This document shows, piece after piece, positions 1 through 10,890 of a DNA stretch of 64,000 nt. Numbering within the stretch: the first letter of the stretch is position 1; each line of letters begins with the position of its first letter. Source of the DNA: Ovis canadensis (taxonomy: Eukaryota > Chordata > Mammalia > Artiodactyla > Bovidae); assembly GCF_042477335.2 (NCBI RefSeq), contig NC_091255.1:20748501-20812500 (forward strand), read 5' to 3'. The notes below the pieces were generated by a model. That model was not told the origin of the DNA, searched no databases, and was given only the letters and a program-made list of their open reading frames with translations. Made by a program: the position numbers and the translations under genes.

Positions 1-114
1 AAATAGGGACCTTAGATTAAATCTATTATATGAATATGCATCCCACTTATCCACCCCAAGAAAAGTTGAGAAGACTCTTTTTCAATAATTAAGGAAGTAA
101 TTGAGTAAACAACA

Positions 115-450
115 AAACCTTTTTTTAATTGAAGTATAACTGATTTACAATATTGTGTTAGGTATTTAGCAAAGTGATTCAGTTAGACATCTTTTTTTTT
201 TTTTTTCCTTTCTTTCTTTTTGGATACACCGCGTGGTATGTGGGGTCTTACTTCCCTGACCAGGAATGGAACCCAGGCCTCTTGCATTGGGAGCTTGGAG
301 TCTTTGACACTGAACTACCAAAGAAGTTCCTATATACTCTTTATTCTTTTCCACTATTGGTTATTATAAGATATTGAATGCATTCACTGTGCTATACAGA
401 TATGCTTACTGTTTATCTATTTTATATACAGTACACCAAAATCTTTTAAA
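115..450 (-). mobile_element. L1 3' end fragment split by a CHR SINE
   Basis: The two halves (115-190 and 335-450) read as the antisense of a ruminant L1 3' UTR: a 'gaagtataactgatttacaat' type motif, then 'gatattgaatgcattc...ctatacag'. The middle (about 222-331) is an antisense CHR-type tRNA-Glu SINE with its T-rich tail to the left. Confidence 0.6.
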
Positions 451-1484
451 CATATTTTACTGACTTTTCTCTCTAAGCAAGAAATACTAAGGGAAGAGGC
501 TGCCATGAAAATGGGTCTCCTGACCTCTGTGGGTGGGAAAATCCTGAGGTGATGGAGATCAGATGAGAGCAGTTAATTACCCAAAGACAATGGTTACTTC
601 TGGTATGGTTACTTCACCAACACCAGGGGAGAAGAAAAACTGGATCTCCAGAATGCTCTTTCAACAAAAAACAAGAAACAAAACAATCTTCCAAGTTTAA
701 AGAATTGTTAACCATCTTCAAAGTGGTATGTGGCCATTTTCACACGCAGCTAAACAGGAAGGAAAAGGAGATACCCACAACACTGAGTAACTACTGAACA
801 ACAGCTCCAAGATAAAAATTCTGGAGCTACAGAATACAGCCACAGTCCACTGATAAGTAAGAGCTAAGGCCCATGGAGGTCAGGTTCTAAAGACTTTCGA
901 TCCAGTCTACCTGAGACCCAATGGAATCCCAAACCTATCTATCCCACAGCTTTTGGTCCCCAAATAACCTCAGCAACTAACAGCTTCCTCTCACCGTTCT
1001 CAGTAATTGGTCAGAAAGTCTGCTACGGTAGAAAAGGCCAAGTGCAAGACTACCAACAGCACTCTCTTCCAAAATAGCAAGTTAAAAGCATTACCACATC
1101 TCTCAAAGAACCACAAAGATTTGTGTCACCTAAAACATGAGCAGAGGTGATGATCTGATATAGTCTCACTACTCCAAAAGTCTGACAGTCTGAAAATGAC
1201 AGGAGATTATAATCAAATTTAATCAAATGATGATGCCAAATGTTGCCGCGGTTTTGATTTATCCTCTTCACTGAAACAAATAAACACAGCCTTGGTTACC
1301 TGGTATGCATCCAACTGCAGGGCTCTGATGAAGAGCTACCTAGATTCCTCTTCCGATCGGACACCTACTTCCTCAGGTTTACTTCCCTGCCCCCTCAGGA
1401 ATAATCCAAAGAACTTTTTTCTTGAACCAACAGAAAGTCAACCACCACAAAATATACCATCACTCCCAAATACTATTATAGTAT
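451..1484. other. Unique intronic sequence, nothing recognised
   Basis: About 1 kb of AT-rich sequence with no repeat I recognise and no coding signal. Open frames here are short and have no recognisable protein similarity. Confidence 0.5.
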
Positions 1485-1489
1485 CTAAT

Positions 1490-1672
1490 TCCTGTCTCTC
1501 AGTCGTGTCCAACTCAGCGACCCAGCCAGGCTCCTCTGTCCATGGAATTTCCCAGGCAACAATACTAAAATGGTTTTGCCATTTCCTTTTCCAGGATTCT
1601 TCCAGGCCCAGGGATCAAACCCGAGTCTCTGCGTTTCCTGCATCACAGGTGGATTCCTTGGGTAGAGGGTGA
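1490..1672 (-). mobile_element. BOV-tA SINE
   Basis: Antisense BovA core ('ctcagtcgtgtccaactc', 'ctctgtccatggaatt') followed by the reverse complement of the tRNA-Glu head. It is diverged, with several substitutions in the core. Confidence 0.75.
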
Positions 1673-2189
1673 AATTTGAGGAACAGAATTGCAATGTAAG
1701 CACCAGAAAGCCCTAATTTCTACACCATCAGAATCAGGAAATTAACACTGAGAGCATAGTACCACCTAATCTATAGATCTCACTTATTTTCATCAACTAG
1801 CCTAACAATATGCTTTATAATAAAAAATAAAATTCAGGATCCCTTGTTATATATGCTTATCATGTATCTTTAGTCACTTCCAACTTGGAACCTCAGTGTT
1901 TCCTTGATGCTTTTTAGGAACACTTGGCCAGTCATTTCAAGAATGTCTCTCAGTTTGGGTTTGTTTCATGTTTCCTCATGTTTGTAACCAGATTATGCAT
2001 TTTTGGCAGGAACATCACAGAAATATGATCATCTCCCTGCAGGCAGTATACAATTTCGATTTGTCCCATGAAAAGTGATGCTACTCTTGAATCACTCAAT
2101 TAAGGTGGTGTCTGCCAGGTTTCTCCCTCTAACCTTTTTCTTTTTGTAATTAATATGTTTCACAGGGAGATTATCTGAGACAACATAAA

Positions 2190-2580
2190 TATCCTTTGGA
2201 GTGAACTGAATGGTGACCCCTCCCAACACCAATAAAAGATATGCCCACCCAGAAGCTGTGAATGCGACCTAATTTGGGAAAAGGATCTTTGCAAATGTAA
2301 TTAGGTTAAACATCTTAAGAAGCGATCACCCTGGATTAGAGTGGGTCCTAAATCCAAAGACAAGTGTCCTTTAGACAGAAGGGGAGAAGACACAGGCGAC
2401 ATAAAGACAGTGGGGACGGAACAAGCCAAGAAATGCCAAGAACTGCTGCCAGCCACCAGAACCTAGAAGAGAGGATGGAACAGATTCGCCCTCAGAGCCT
2501 CCAAAACGGGATCAACCCTACTGACACCTGGGTTTCAGACTTCTGGCCTCCAGAACCATGAGAGAATACATTTATGTTGT
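2190..2580 (+). mobile_element. MaLR (MLT1-like) LTR fossil
   Basis: The order of motifs matches a mammalian MLT1-type LTR: 'gaactgaatggtgacccc', 'atctttgcaaatgtaatta', 'gtgggtcctaaatccaa', 'cttctggcctccagaac', then an AT-rich end. It is a worn, solitary LTR fossil that predates ruminants. The family name is from memory of the consensus. Confidence 0.5.
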
Positions 2581-2719
2581 CTTTAGAACATCCAATGTGT
2601 GCTAACCACCCCTCTAGGGAACTCATTATAGCAATTCTGTTCCTCAAAGTTTTACCTACTAGTTTTAGTGTTTATTGATGTTTCTTGGCTGACTCAACTA
2701 TTATGATGGTTACCAAATG

Positions 2720-3065
2720 AAATTTTCTAGTTCCATCACCCTTTCTACATTCACTCTTGTAAAGAAAAGCTTTACATCAGCTTTATTCGTAACAGGCAAA
2801 AGCTGCGGACAATACAAATGCCTATCAATGGGTGAAGGAACAAGCCGCGGTATATCTAGACAATGGAATAACCACTCAGTAAGGAGGAAAGAAGGAGCGA
2901 ACTACAGGCAACAGCATGCGGCAGCACAGATTCTCTAACACTGATGGAAAGTCATGAATGACTAGCAAAAACAGACAAGATCGGTACTTGATAAATGTGG
3001 CAAATTCATTCAGCACATGTGATGAGCAAGACGATGAAGGTCCTTAATACCAAAAACTGAAAAAT
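2720..3065 (+). mobile_element. L1 3'-region fragment
   Basis: It resembles the non-coding L1 tail: 'aacaggcaaaagctgcgg', 'aatgcctatcaatggg', 'acaatggaataaccactcag'. Badly eroded. Confidence 0.5.
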
Positions 3066-3123
3066 ATGAGACTAATGATACAAGCTTAAATTCCATGATT
3101 TAGTAAGTTTTCTTCAAATGTGG

Positions 3124-3325
3124 GGAAGATTCTGGTGGCTCAGATGGTAAAGAATCTGCCCGCAATACAGGAGACCCAGGCTCAATCCCTGGGTCTGGAA
3201 GATGCCCTGGAGAAGGGAATGGCAACCCACTCCAGCATTCTTGCCTGGAGAATGCCACGGTCAGAGGAGCCTGGTGGGCTACAGTCCATGGGGTTGGAAA
3301 GAGTGGGACACAACAGAGCCTGGCT
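3124..3325 (+). mobile_element. BOV-tA SINE
   Basis: tRNA-Glu head ('ggtggctcagatggtaaag') joined to a complete BovA body ending near 'gggacacaacagag'. Apparent overlapping open frames on both strands here are SINE sequence. Confidence 0.85.
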
Positions 3326-3905
3326 TTCTCGTTTCCCTTTACCCCTTCTGCCCCTCTTCTGCATTTGTCCATCTCTGTTTCTGTCTTTAAATTTAAGATA
3401 ATGAAAACTATCTGCCAAACATAGAATCAACAATCTAGGTTAAGACCAGTTTCTTCATAATTCATTTCTTTAGCCACATTCTTTTAAGTAAATGCTTTGC
3501 TTTTCAGTTGAAAAATTAAAAAAATAAAACTTCCCATATTTCATCGTCCTTTACAAATACTGTGGCGAATTTCCTGTAATCACATCAGCGATCTCACTTC
3601 ATTCATTTCAAGTGTATGCTGTTACCTTTCTAATGGTTCTCTTGATGACACAAGTCAATGAACTATGATTCAAAGGAATAAAAGCTGCACGTTGCTCACT
3701 ATCAAAAGGAAAGGGCAATAAGAACATTATTTCAAATGAATAAGCCTAAAAAGAAGCACACATAAACTCTGAAACATTATTTCTTAGAAGGCAAGCATAA
3801 CACAGGAACAGTACATCCACACATAGGAATATAAATCAATTAGGCATACACTGTAACTTAAGATCAAGAAGTAATAATATGAAAAAAAATTTTTAAGAAT
3901 ATGCT
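3326..3905. other. Unique intronic sequence
   Basis: AT-rich, with no repeat or gene that I recognise. Confidence 0.45.
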
Positions 3906-4232
3906 GGGACTTCCCTGGTAGTCCAATGGATAAGACTCCATGCTCCCAATGCTGGGGGCCTGGGTTCAATCCCTGATGGGGGAATTAAAATCCCACACAC
4001 TGCAACTACGCCTGTGCTGCAACTACTGAGTCTGTGTGCTCCAGAGGCCATGAGCCCCAACAAGAACCAGCACAGCCAAAATAAACAAACTTCAAAAAGA
4101 GGATATGTTGGGAATTCCCTAGCAGTCCAGTGATTAGGACTCCAAGCTTCCCACTGCTGGGGGCCCAAGTTCAATCCCTGGTTGAGGAACTAAGACCCCA
4201 CAAGCCACATGACATGGCCAAAAGAAAAAAAA
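3906..4232 (+). mobile_element. Two CHR-type SINEs in tandem
   Basis: Two heads in the same orientation ('gggacttccctggtagtcc' at 3906 and 'gggaattccctagcagtcc' near 4110). Each runs to a 'cagccaaaa' or 'ggccaaaag' A-rich tail. They are different lengths, so these are two insertions rather than a duplication. Confidence 0.75.
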
Positions 4233-4433
4233 AGAAAAAAGGATATATTCACATTCTCTCTCACTCTATGCTATATTCATCAAGTCCCTCTGCCTCAAGA
4301 CAAAAATAAGTCATATAAAAATTTTTAGATAATTCAAGTTTTCCTCTGTAAATTTGGCAAGAGTATATAAGCACTTGAACAATGCTAGAGAGGTCAAGCT
4401 TAACGGTAATTAAATAAATGAAGAAGGGCTTAG

Positions 4434-4550
4434 GGGACTTCCCAGGGGGTCCAGTGGTTAAGACTCCACCCTCTGCTGCAGGGGGTGTGGGATCCATCCC
4501 TGATTGGGAAACCAAAATGTTGCAGGTCAGAAGCGGCCAAAAAAAATAAG
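4434..4550 (+). mobile_element. CHR-type SINE, short
   Basis: Head 'ggggacttcccagggggtcc', B-box-like 'gtgggatccatccctga', and end 'gcggccaaaaaaaataag'. Confidence 0.7.
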
Positions 4551-4649
4551 GGGGTGTGGTGTAGAAAGACAAAGAAAGCATTCTTTAAAAATATAAGAAA
4601 GCCCTCCCCACCCACTAGTATGGCTATTATTTTTTAAGAAAAGAAAAAT

Positions 4650-5325
4650 ATCAAATGGAGGCAAGAATGGGGAGATATCAGGACCCTGGGAGAACTGCTA
4701 GTGGCAACGTGAAACAATGCACCTGCTGTGAAGACAGTTTGGTGATTCCTCAGAAAATCAAACACAGAATTACCAAATGACCCAGCCAGTCCACTTCCAG
4801 GTTTAGACTCCAAAGAACTGAAAACAGAGAATCTAACAGGCACTTCTACACTCAAGTTCTAGCAGCATTAAAAGATGGAAACAACCCAAATATCAATGGA
4901 TGAATGGATAAAATGTGGTGTGCATATACAGTGGAATATTATTCAGCCTTAAAAAGGAAGAAAATTCTGACACATGCTACAATTTGGACAAACCTTAAAG
5001 ACATCATGCTAAATGAAATAAAATTCAAAAAGGGCAAATGTTGTATGGTTCTGTTTATATGAGGTACCTAGAAGAGGTGAATAGCAACTGGAGGTAAAAT
5101 GGAGGTTTACCAGGGCTGGAGAAGAGGATAATGGGAAATTACTGTTTAATGAGTACTGAATTTCTGTTTGGATAATGGATAAGCTCTGAAAATGCAGAGT
5201 GGTGATTGTTGCACAATCCTATGAATATACGTAATGCCACTGAATTATACACCTAAACCTGGCTAAAATGGTAAACCGTATGCATATACATTATAATTTT
5301 TAAAGGGGGAAATTTTTAATTTAAA
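4650..5325 (+). mobile_element. L1 3' end (old mammalian L1)
   Basis: A 3' UTR progression typical of L1M elements: 'ggatgaatggataaaatgtgg', 'gtggaatattattcagcctt', 'gaggtacctagaagaggtg', 'tttaccagggctgg', 'tgaattatacacctaaa', then an A-rich end. About 0.7 kb, 5'-truncated. Confidence 0.75.
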
Positions 5326-5708
5326 AAAAAAAGGTTAAAATGCCAATTTAATCACCACACCCACAGAAATTCAATTAAACTAGCAGCCACTTTGGGCAAG
5401 GAATTGCATGGTCAGCCCTAAAAGATTAACCATAAGATGTGTAAGGCAGTATCTCTGCTCCCAAAGACCCCAAGATTTAGCCGAGAAACAGACAAAACAC
5501 AGCAGTTATCTCACAATGGTGCGAATCATCTTTACAGGGATTCCACAAGACCAAAACCATTTTCATAATATTTCTAAGTTTATTTGCCCTTTTCACTGTG
5601 TTGACATCTGTACTGATAGTTGAAAAGCAGTGGCTAGTAAAACTGCTGTTGCTTAGCAGGAATCAAGGCAATGGTACCAAAGTGAACTAGTAGTCCTGTA
5701 TACGCTAT
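5326..5708. other. Unique intronic sequence
   Basis: No repeat or coding sequence recognised. The open frame starting near 5408 resembles nothing I know. Confidence 0.4.
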
Positions 5709-5711
5709 AAC

Positions 5712-5895
5712 CAGGGACTTCCCTGGCAGTCCAGTGGTTGACTCTGCACTTCCAGTGCAAGGGACTGGATTTGATCTCTGATTGGGAAACTAAAGACCCC
5801 ACATGCCTCAAAGTCAGAAAAACATAGCCACTCACTTCCAGTTTAAAAAAAGAAAAGGGAGAGCTTCCCTTGTGGCTCAGTTGGCAAAAAAAAAG
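5712..5895 (+). mobile_element. CHR-type SINE plus BOV-tA head stub
   Basis: A CHR copy runs from 'cagggacttccctggcagtcc' to about 5830. About 30 bases later 'gagcttcccttgtggctcag' is the first part of a BOV-tA or BOV-A2 head that runs straight into an A tract. Confidence 0.65.
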
Positions 5896-6154
5896 GGAAA
5901 CCAGTTTAACTTATGAATGTCCTTGATGATGCAATAAAAATTAATTTTACTAAACTTCCATCCACGAATACATGTCTTTTCAACATTCTGTAAAACAAGA
6001 AGGGAGGTGCATAAAAGGCTTCTGTTGCATAGTATGGCTGTAAAGAGGAAAAGCGTTTGTGACCGAGTGACTTATGGAAAGAAGTAGCCACAATTTTCAC
6101 AGACCATCATTTTTACTTGAAAGACTGATAAAAATGACTTAGTAAGACCTGAGC

Positions 6155-6246
6155 AGGGAATTCCCTGAGGTCTAGTGGTTAGGATTCTGGCCTTTCTTTT
6201 TATATATATTTATTTATTTGGCTGTTCCAGGTCTTATTTAGTTATT
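6155..6246. mobile_element. Scrambled CHR fragments
   Basis: A sense CHR head ('gggaattccctgaggtctag') is followed at once by the antisense tail end of another copy ('tttatttatttggctgttcc'). Confidence 0.5.
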
Positions 6247-6538
6247 CATTCTTCATAGCTCAGTTGGTAAAGAATCCGTCCCGGTTCAATTCCTGGGTCC
6301 AGAAGATCCGCTGGAGAAGGGATAGGATACCCACTCGAGTATTCTTGGGCTTCCCTTGTGGCTCAGCTGGTAAAGAATCTGCCTGCAATGCGAGAGACCT
6401 GGGTTCGATCCCTGGGTTGGGAAGATCCCCTGGAGAAGGGAAAGGCTACCCACTCCAGTATCCTAGCCTGGAGAATTCCATAGTCCATGGGGTCACAAAG
6501 AGTTGGACACGACTGAGCAACTTTCACACTTTCACTCC
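6247..6538 (+). mobile_element. BOV-A2 SINE
   Basis: Two BovA-type monomers in a row, with the second head ('gggcttcccttgtggctcag') starting near 6348. It ends in a TTTCACACTTTCAC tail. The dimeric layout is diagnostic for BOV-A2. Confidence 0.85.
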
Positions 6539-6589
6539 GAGTCTTAGTAGAAGCACATGGGATTTTTACTCTTCAATGTTGCACACGGA

Positions 6590-6795
6590 ATCTTTTTTAG
6601 TCTCCAGAACATAGTTTTTGGCATGTGGAATCTAGTTCCCCAACCAGGGATCAAACCTGGGCCCCGTGCACTGGGAAGGCATTTAGCCACTGGACCACTA
6701 GGGAAGTCCCAGGTCTGTGACCTTTCACTGCTGTGTCCCTGGTCAGGACACTGAGATGCTGCAAGCCACAAGGCACAGCCAAAAAAAAAGAAAGA
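6590..6795. mobile_element. CHR fragments in opposite orientations
   Basis: 6590-6715 reads antisense and ends in 'accactagggaagtccca'. 6720-6795 reads sense and ends in 'aaggcacagccaaaaaaaaag'. They are two separate pieces. Confidence 0.55.
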
Positions 6796-6892
6796 CTTGG
6801 GCATGTGGCATACATTTTTTTCAAAATGAAGTTTTTCAAGAAAAGCAGACAGTTATTTGTTGCCAGTGATAAACTTCGAACTGCTGCTTAAA

Positions 6893-7136
6893 ACCTCGTA
6901 TTCATTTGGCTGCATTGGGTGTTAGTTGCAACAGTCGGTATCTTTATTGCGTCACGTGGGATCTTTCCTCACAGGGCATGTCCTCTCTAGTTGTGGCATG
7001 CAGGCTCAGTACTTACAGGCCCGTGGGCTTAGCTGCTCTGAAGCAAGTGGGATCTTAGTTCCCCTACCAGAGATGGAACCTGAGTCCCCTGCATTGCAAG
7101 GCAGATTCATAACCACTGGACCAGCAGGGATGTCCC
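6893..7136 (-). mobile_element. CHR-type SINE, long form
   Basis: Antisense long-form body ('atttggctgcattgggtgtt' to 'accagcagggatgtcccc'). Confidence 0.75.
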
Positions 7137-7559
7137 CAAACCTCATATTTTAGAATTTATATGTCCACTACCTTGTAGTGATGACAATAAACTTGGTAAC
7201 TTCCCAATCTTAAGACTTCTCTGATGAGATCAGTGATAGTAACAAATGTGGGTATTTTAATATTGTATAATGAAATGCATCAATACTTGGAAGATCTACA
7301 TAAATTCAGTGAGCCATTATTTTCCAAATGACTCATGTACCATGCCACAAGAACACATGTGGGTAAAAGGCTGATTCAAAGTGCAAGAGAAACCAATGGC
7401 TCTTACTGTTAAAATAGAAAAGTTCATTGATGATGTTTTAGATTCCACTTTGACTAATCTTAAGAAACTACCACTTCAGGGTGGAATATCCACAATTATC
7501 TGAAAAGACAAACTATTCTTCCCTTTTTCTACTACATATGTGTGTGAGACTGCCATATA

Positions 7560-7765
7560 AAGCAACTTGATAAATTTGATTTAATCGAAATTAAAAATTT
7601 CTCTTTAAAAATGCTAAAGTTGCAGACTGGGAGAAAATGTTTTCGAATTGTATATCTAATTAACGTCTTGTATCCAGAATGTATTAAGATCTCTCAAAAC
7701 TCAAAGAAACAAAACATGGGCAAAAGATTAGAATATTTATTTCAATATTTATCTTAGGGGGAAAA
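7560..7765 (+). mobile_element. L1 ORF2-distal fragment
   Basis: 'gcagactgggagaaaatgtt' and 'gaaacaaaacatgggcaaaag' correspond to a conserved stretch near the end of mammalian L1 ORF2. Short and eroded. Confidence 0.5.
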
Positions 7766-7842
7766 GTGATTTTTCACTTTAAAATGTCAACACACAATAA
7801 GCTTATTTTTAATAGGTTAAATTTCATTAATTTCTCAGTTTT

Positions 7843-8155
7843 TTTTATTAAGATTTATTTGTTTTTTGGCTGCGGTGGGTCTCCCTTGCTGCATGTGGGC
7901 TTTCTCTAGTTGCAGCAACAAGGGGCTATTCTTCATTGCAGTTCTTGGGTTTCTCACTGCAGCGGCTTCTCTTGCTGCAGAGCCCAGGCTCTAGGCATCC
8001 AGGCTGCAGTAGTTGCAACACAGGGACTCAGATAGCTGTGGCATCCAGGCTTAGTTGTTCATGGCACGTAGGATCTTCCCAGACCAGGCATGGAACTGGC
8101 GTCCCTTGCACTACAGTGCAGATTCTTAACCACTGGAACACCAGGGAAGCCCCTA
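7843..8155 (-). mobile_element. CHR-type SINE with 14-bp target-site duplication
   Basis: A complete antisense copy bounded by AATTTCTCAGTTTT at 7829-7842 and 8156-8169. The duplication marks it as an intact retroposition event. Confidence 0.85.
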
Positions 8156-8169
8156 AATTTCTCAGTTTT

Positions 8170-9640
8170 AACTTCTCATACAGTAAAATATGATAGATGT
8201 AGCCCACATAAACAAAAGCTGCTTAGAACCTCGAATCATTTGAGTACAAAGGGTTCTGATAGCAAAAAGTTTGAGAACCACTACTATAGCCTGACACACA
8301 GGAAGACTGTGTTTGTCAAGACTTCCATATAAGTATCCTACTCTTTTTTCCTTCAAGTTTTGATGATGGAGTATAAGGTTAACTGTGGGAACAAAATAAG
8401 CTTTAACATTTGGTGTATAAATCTTGGTTCAGAAAGTACATATATGTCAACAGACATACGCATTCACATTTAACAGCAGGATTTCTGCTTTATTAAAAAA
8501 CGTTCAAGTAACAGGGTTTATATTTTATCCTTTCAGTGAAAACACATGGCAAATTTATGTTGCTCCAAGTGTACTCCAAAATACACAGGATTCTAAATGT
8601 TCTCTGCATCTAATTTTCCTCTATCTTGTCTTGCCGTCCACTCCCACTTGCCCTACAAGCAATGAAATGACAAATTTCTGGAATATGCTGCTGGTGCTTT
8701 CAGCTGTGCTCTGCCTACACAAAAACAAAACAAATCCATAATAGGGGCCTCTGGGATTGGATCAAACAGCCTCCCACAGGCGGACTGGAGGTTCTATGAG
8801 TCAATCAAACAATTCTTGGCAGAAATCCAGGCAAACAGAAAACAGACTTTGAAAGAAGCTAGTCTACAACTCTATGACAATACTTTTAAAAAATGTTCTG
8901 TATCTGATTAACCTTTACACTCTTCTCTATGTCTCTGTCCCTCTGCGGAAAATAAAGCAACATTATGCTACCTTAAACAAGAGGACTTTCTTAAACAACA
9001 GAAGTGGTATTGTGTTTTCTCTAAAAAAAGATTCATGCCATTCATTCACAGCAATGCCTAAGCACCTAAAACTCTGTATGATAACACAGGTTGGGAACAG
9101 AAACATCGGCTGCTTTAGAACACATTCAAAGCTCTGATGAAACTACAACTACATCAAATTTTTAGAAATTAGGGTCTCCGATTCCTTTTGGCACATCAGT
9201 AATTCCTTATCTCTTCCTACTTTGACGGGTATCTACAATTTACAAGCATTTTTACGTGCAAACTGTTGAAAACTCTCTGACATCAATTAGCTAAGGTAAG
9301 TACCAAAGGGTTAAAAACAAAAAAAGTGCACTTTTGAAAAGCCCTAAACTGAATTTAACACCTCCCGGTAACGGGGCCAGTTTAAGTGGTAAGAACCCAT
9401 TCCATGCTTTTGTTTTTCATAAGCAGTACAAGCATAAATATCCTAGCAACATTTCAGGATCACCATACCGAATTCCTTCCCAAGACTAAGTCGCTGGATG
9501 ATAACTTTTTAGCCTCTCTACTATAGCCAACAGCTTCCTCCAACTACCAGCCACCCGGGGTCAATTTTGGAGGCCTGACACCGCCGGTAGGAGGCCATCG
9601 ATAGGCACAAGTCCTTCAACAGCAAAATGATGACAGATTT
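8170..9640. other. Unique intronic sequence upstream of the CpG island
   Basis: About 1.5 kb without any repeat I recognise. The longest open frame (8424-8741, plus) has no recognisable similarity. No splice-bounded exon could be supported. Confidence 0.5.
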
Positions 9641-9651
9641 GAAGGAGACAC

Positions 9652-9670
9652 TTTTTTTTTTTTTTTTTTT
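9652..9670. repeat. Poly-T tract (19 T)
   Basis: An uninterrupted T run just inside intron 1 next to the CpG island. In the PPM1D transcript it would be a 19-nt A run. Confidence 0.9.
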
Positions 9671-10090
9671 GACATCTCCCGCTTCCTTCGCGCGTTCTGG
9701 GTAGCAACACGTCTTCAGTGCATCTTTTGGCTAAAATCTGGCGCCAGGTTTCAAACACGCTTTCCGGCTGGCTGCCACCAGAGTGGCGTAGCGAAGGGAG
9801 GAGGGGACGGCTCCCCACCGATCCTGGCCGGGGCGCGGGGGGGTGGAAATAAAGCGAGGGATGTCTGAAAGGAGACCGCAACCCTCTCCTTCCGAAAAGC
9901 CACTTTCCTTTGACCGGAGCCCCCCATCCTGGAAAGCGCGCTGAGAGACCGTGGAATTTTCCCTCCCGTCGATGGACACACAGAGAGCGCCCTCGGTGGC
10001 CGGGGGTTGGGGGGCTCGCGGGGCCGGCGCAACAGAAAGCCCAAAACTGCCCGGAGAAGAGGAGGGGGGAGGCCGCAGCAAGCCGAGGAA

Positions 10091-10096
10091 CTCACC
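10091..10096 (-). other. PPM1D: Splice donor of PPM1D exon 1
   Basis: On the minus strand the sequence reads AAGCTGG|GTGAGTTCC, a near-consensus donor. It falls after the first base of a codon (phase 1), where human PPM1D exon 1 also ends (...MWKKL, then Ala completed by exon 2). Confidence 0.9.
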
Positions 10097-10567
10097 CAGC
10101 TTCTTCCACATGGCGAGATGACAGGCGAGGAAGCCTTTGCGGATGGCGGCGCACACCTTCGCCGGCTCGGACGACGTGAAGCCCCTCTGCTTCTTGATGA
10201 AACCCCACAGGTGCTCGCGGGCGAACTGCGCAGCCTCCCGCCCGCCGTGCCCGTCGCACACGGCGAAGAAGGCCACCGAGGAGCGGCGGCGGCAGCAGCG
10301 GCCGGGAGCCGGCGAGGCCCCGGCGTCGGGCGGCGCGGCGCGAGCCTCCCGGGCGGCCCCCGCGGCGCCTCTTCCCGCCACTTCGCCGCCGGCCGGGGGC
10401 GGCGGTGACCGCGGCGGAGGCGGCGGCCGCGAGGGCGATCGCCGCGGCGAGGGCTCTTCCTCGGCCGCCGGCTCGGGCTCCACCACGATCTGAGTAACGT
10501 CCTCCATGTACTTCCTCCCGCCCTGGTCGGAGAAGACGCTCACTCCCAGCGAGTACAGCCCCGCCAT
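10096..10567 (-). CDS. PPM1D: PPM1D exon 1, coding part (protein phosphatase Mg2+/Mn2+-dependent 1D, WIP1)
   Basis: This is the N-terminal 157 codons plus one base of WIP1, the nuclear PP2C-family Ser/Thr phosphatase. WIP1 dephosphorylates ATM targets, p38, CHK1/2, p53 and gamma-H2AX and so ends the DNA-damage response. The start is fixed by [20 protein letters not shown], identical to what I recall of human WIP1, and by a good Kozak context (G at -3, G at +4). GGRKYMED (16-23) is the first PP2C motif. Residues about 38-85 form the Pro/Ala-rich insert typical of WIP1, diverged from human but of the same net length. AVCDGHGG (102-109) is the metal-binding motif, with the key Asp at 105 as in human. 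The frame reads on into intron 1, but the donor and the homology end the exon at KKL. The rest of the gene (about 600 residues in human) lies beyond the window's left edge. Confidence 0.95.
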
Positions 10568-10685
10568 GGCCGGCTGGCCGCGATCCCGCCGGTCCCGCGC
10601 GGCCCGCCGAGTCCCCGCGGCGGGAGGCACCCTCGGCGCTCGCCAGCCAACTATTGTTTATCTCCGACGAGGCCGAGCCGGGGGA

Positions 10686-10693
10686 GGGGGCGG
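10686..10693 (+). promoter_or_regulatory. PPM1D: GC box (Sp1-like)
   Basis: GGGGGCGG within a G-rich run about 120 bases upstream of the start codon. Such runs are common in CpG islands, so functional weight is modest. Confidence 0.45.
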
Positions 10694-10732
10694 TCCCGGA
10701 GGGCGGAGGTAGGGGGGGGGCGCGCGATGTCG

Positions 10733-10742
10733 GGACTTGTCC
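10733..10742 (-). promoter_or_regulatory. PPM1D: p53 response half-site
   Basis: GGACAAGTCC on the minus strand fits RRRCWWGYYY at every position. The adjacent decamer toward the ATG is poor, so this is a strong half-site plus a degenerate partner. PPM1D is an established p53 target with a reported response element near its start site. This position, about 165 bases upstream of the ATG, is a plausible orthologue; that match is my inference. Confidence 0.65.
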
Positions 10743-10787
10743 GCGAGAGCTGGGCCGGAAAGCCGGGGGCGGACGAAGCCCAGCCGC

Positions 10788-10799
10788 TGCGCCTGCGCA
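10788..10799 (+). promoter_or_regulatory. PPM1D: NRF1-like motif
   Basis: TGCGCCTGCGCA differs by one base from the palindromic NRF1 consensus GCGCATGCGC core. NRF1 sites of this form are frequent near the start sites of CpG-island promoters. Confidence 0.5.
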
Positions 10800-10858
10800 G
10801 TAGGCCTCCCTCGCCTGCCTGCCCGCGCCCACTACACAAATCCGACGTTCTCGCCGGC

Positions 10859-10866
10859 TGACGTCA
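10859..10866. promoter_or_regulatory. PPM1D: cAMP response element (CREB/ATF)
   Basis: A perfect palindromic TGACGTCA about 290 bases upstream of the ATG. CREB control of PPM1D has been described in human; orthology of this exact site is inferred from position and sequence. Confidence 0.7.
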
Positions 10867-10885
10867 CTCGGCTCTACGGAGCCGA

Positions 10886-10890
10886 CCAAT
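10886..10890 (+). promoter_or_regulatory. PPM1D: CCAAT box (inverted relative to PPM1D)
   Basis: GACCAATTCGG on the plus strand gives ATTGG on the PPM1D strand, about 20 bases beyond the CRE. A CCAAT/CRE pair at this spacing is common in NF-Y/CREB promoters. Confidence 0.45.

Larger units (their letters stand above)
1..10095 (-). other. PPM1D: PPM1D intron 1 (5' part)
   Basis: Everything left of the splice donor at 10095 lies downstream of PPM1D exon 1 on the minus strand and belongs to its first intron. The acceptor and exon 2 are not in the window. In human this intron is also long (from memory, about 20 kb). The stretch contains only repeats and unique non-coding sequence; I saw no second exon and no nested gene. 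Confidence 0.85.

Noticed and set aside
9731-10095. PPM1D frame continuing past exon 1 as a longer protein
   Set aside because: The strong donor at 10095 and the loss of WIP1 similarity right there show that this is intron read-through.
10007-10408. 133-codon plus-strand open frame opposite PPM1D exon 1
   Set aside because: Complement of a GC-rich coding exon; no independent evidence.
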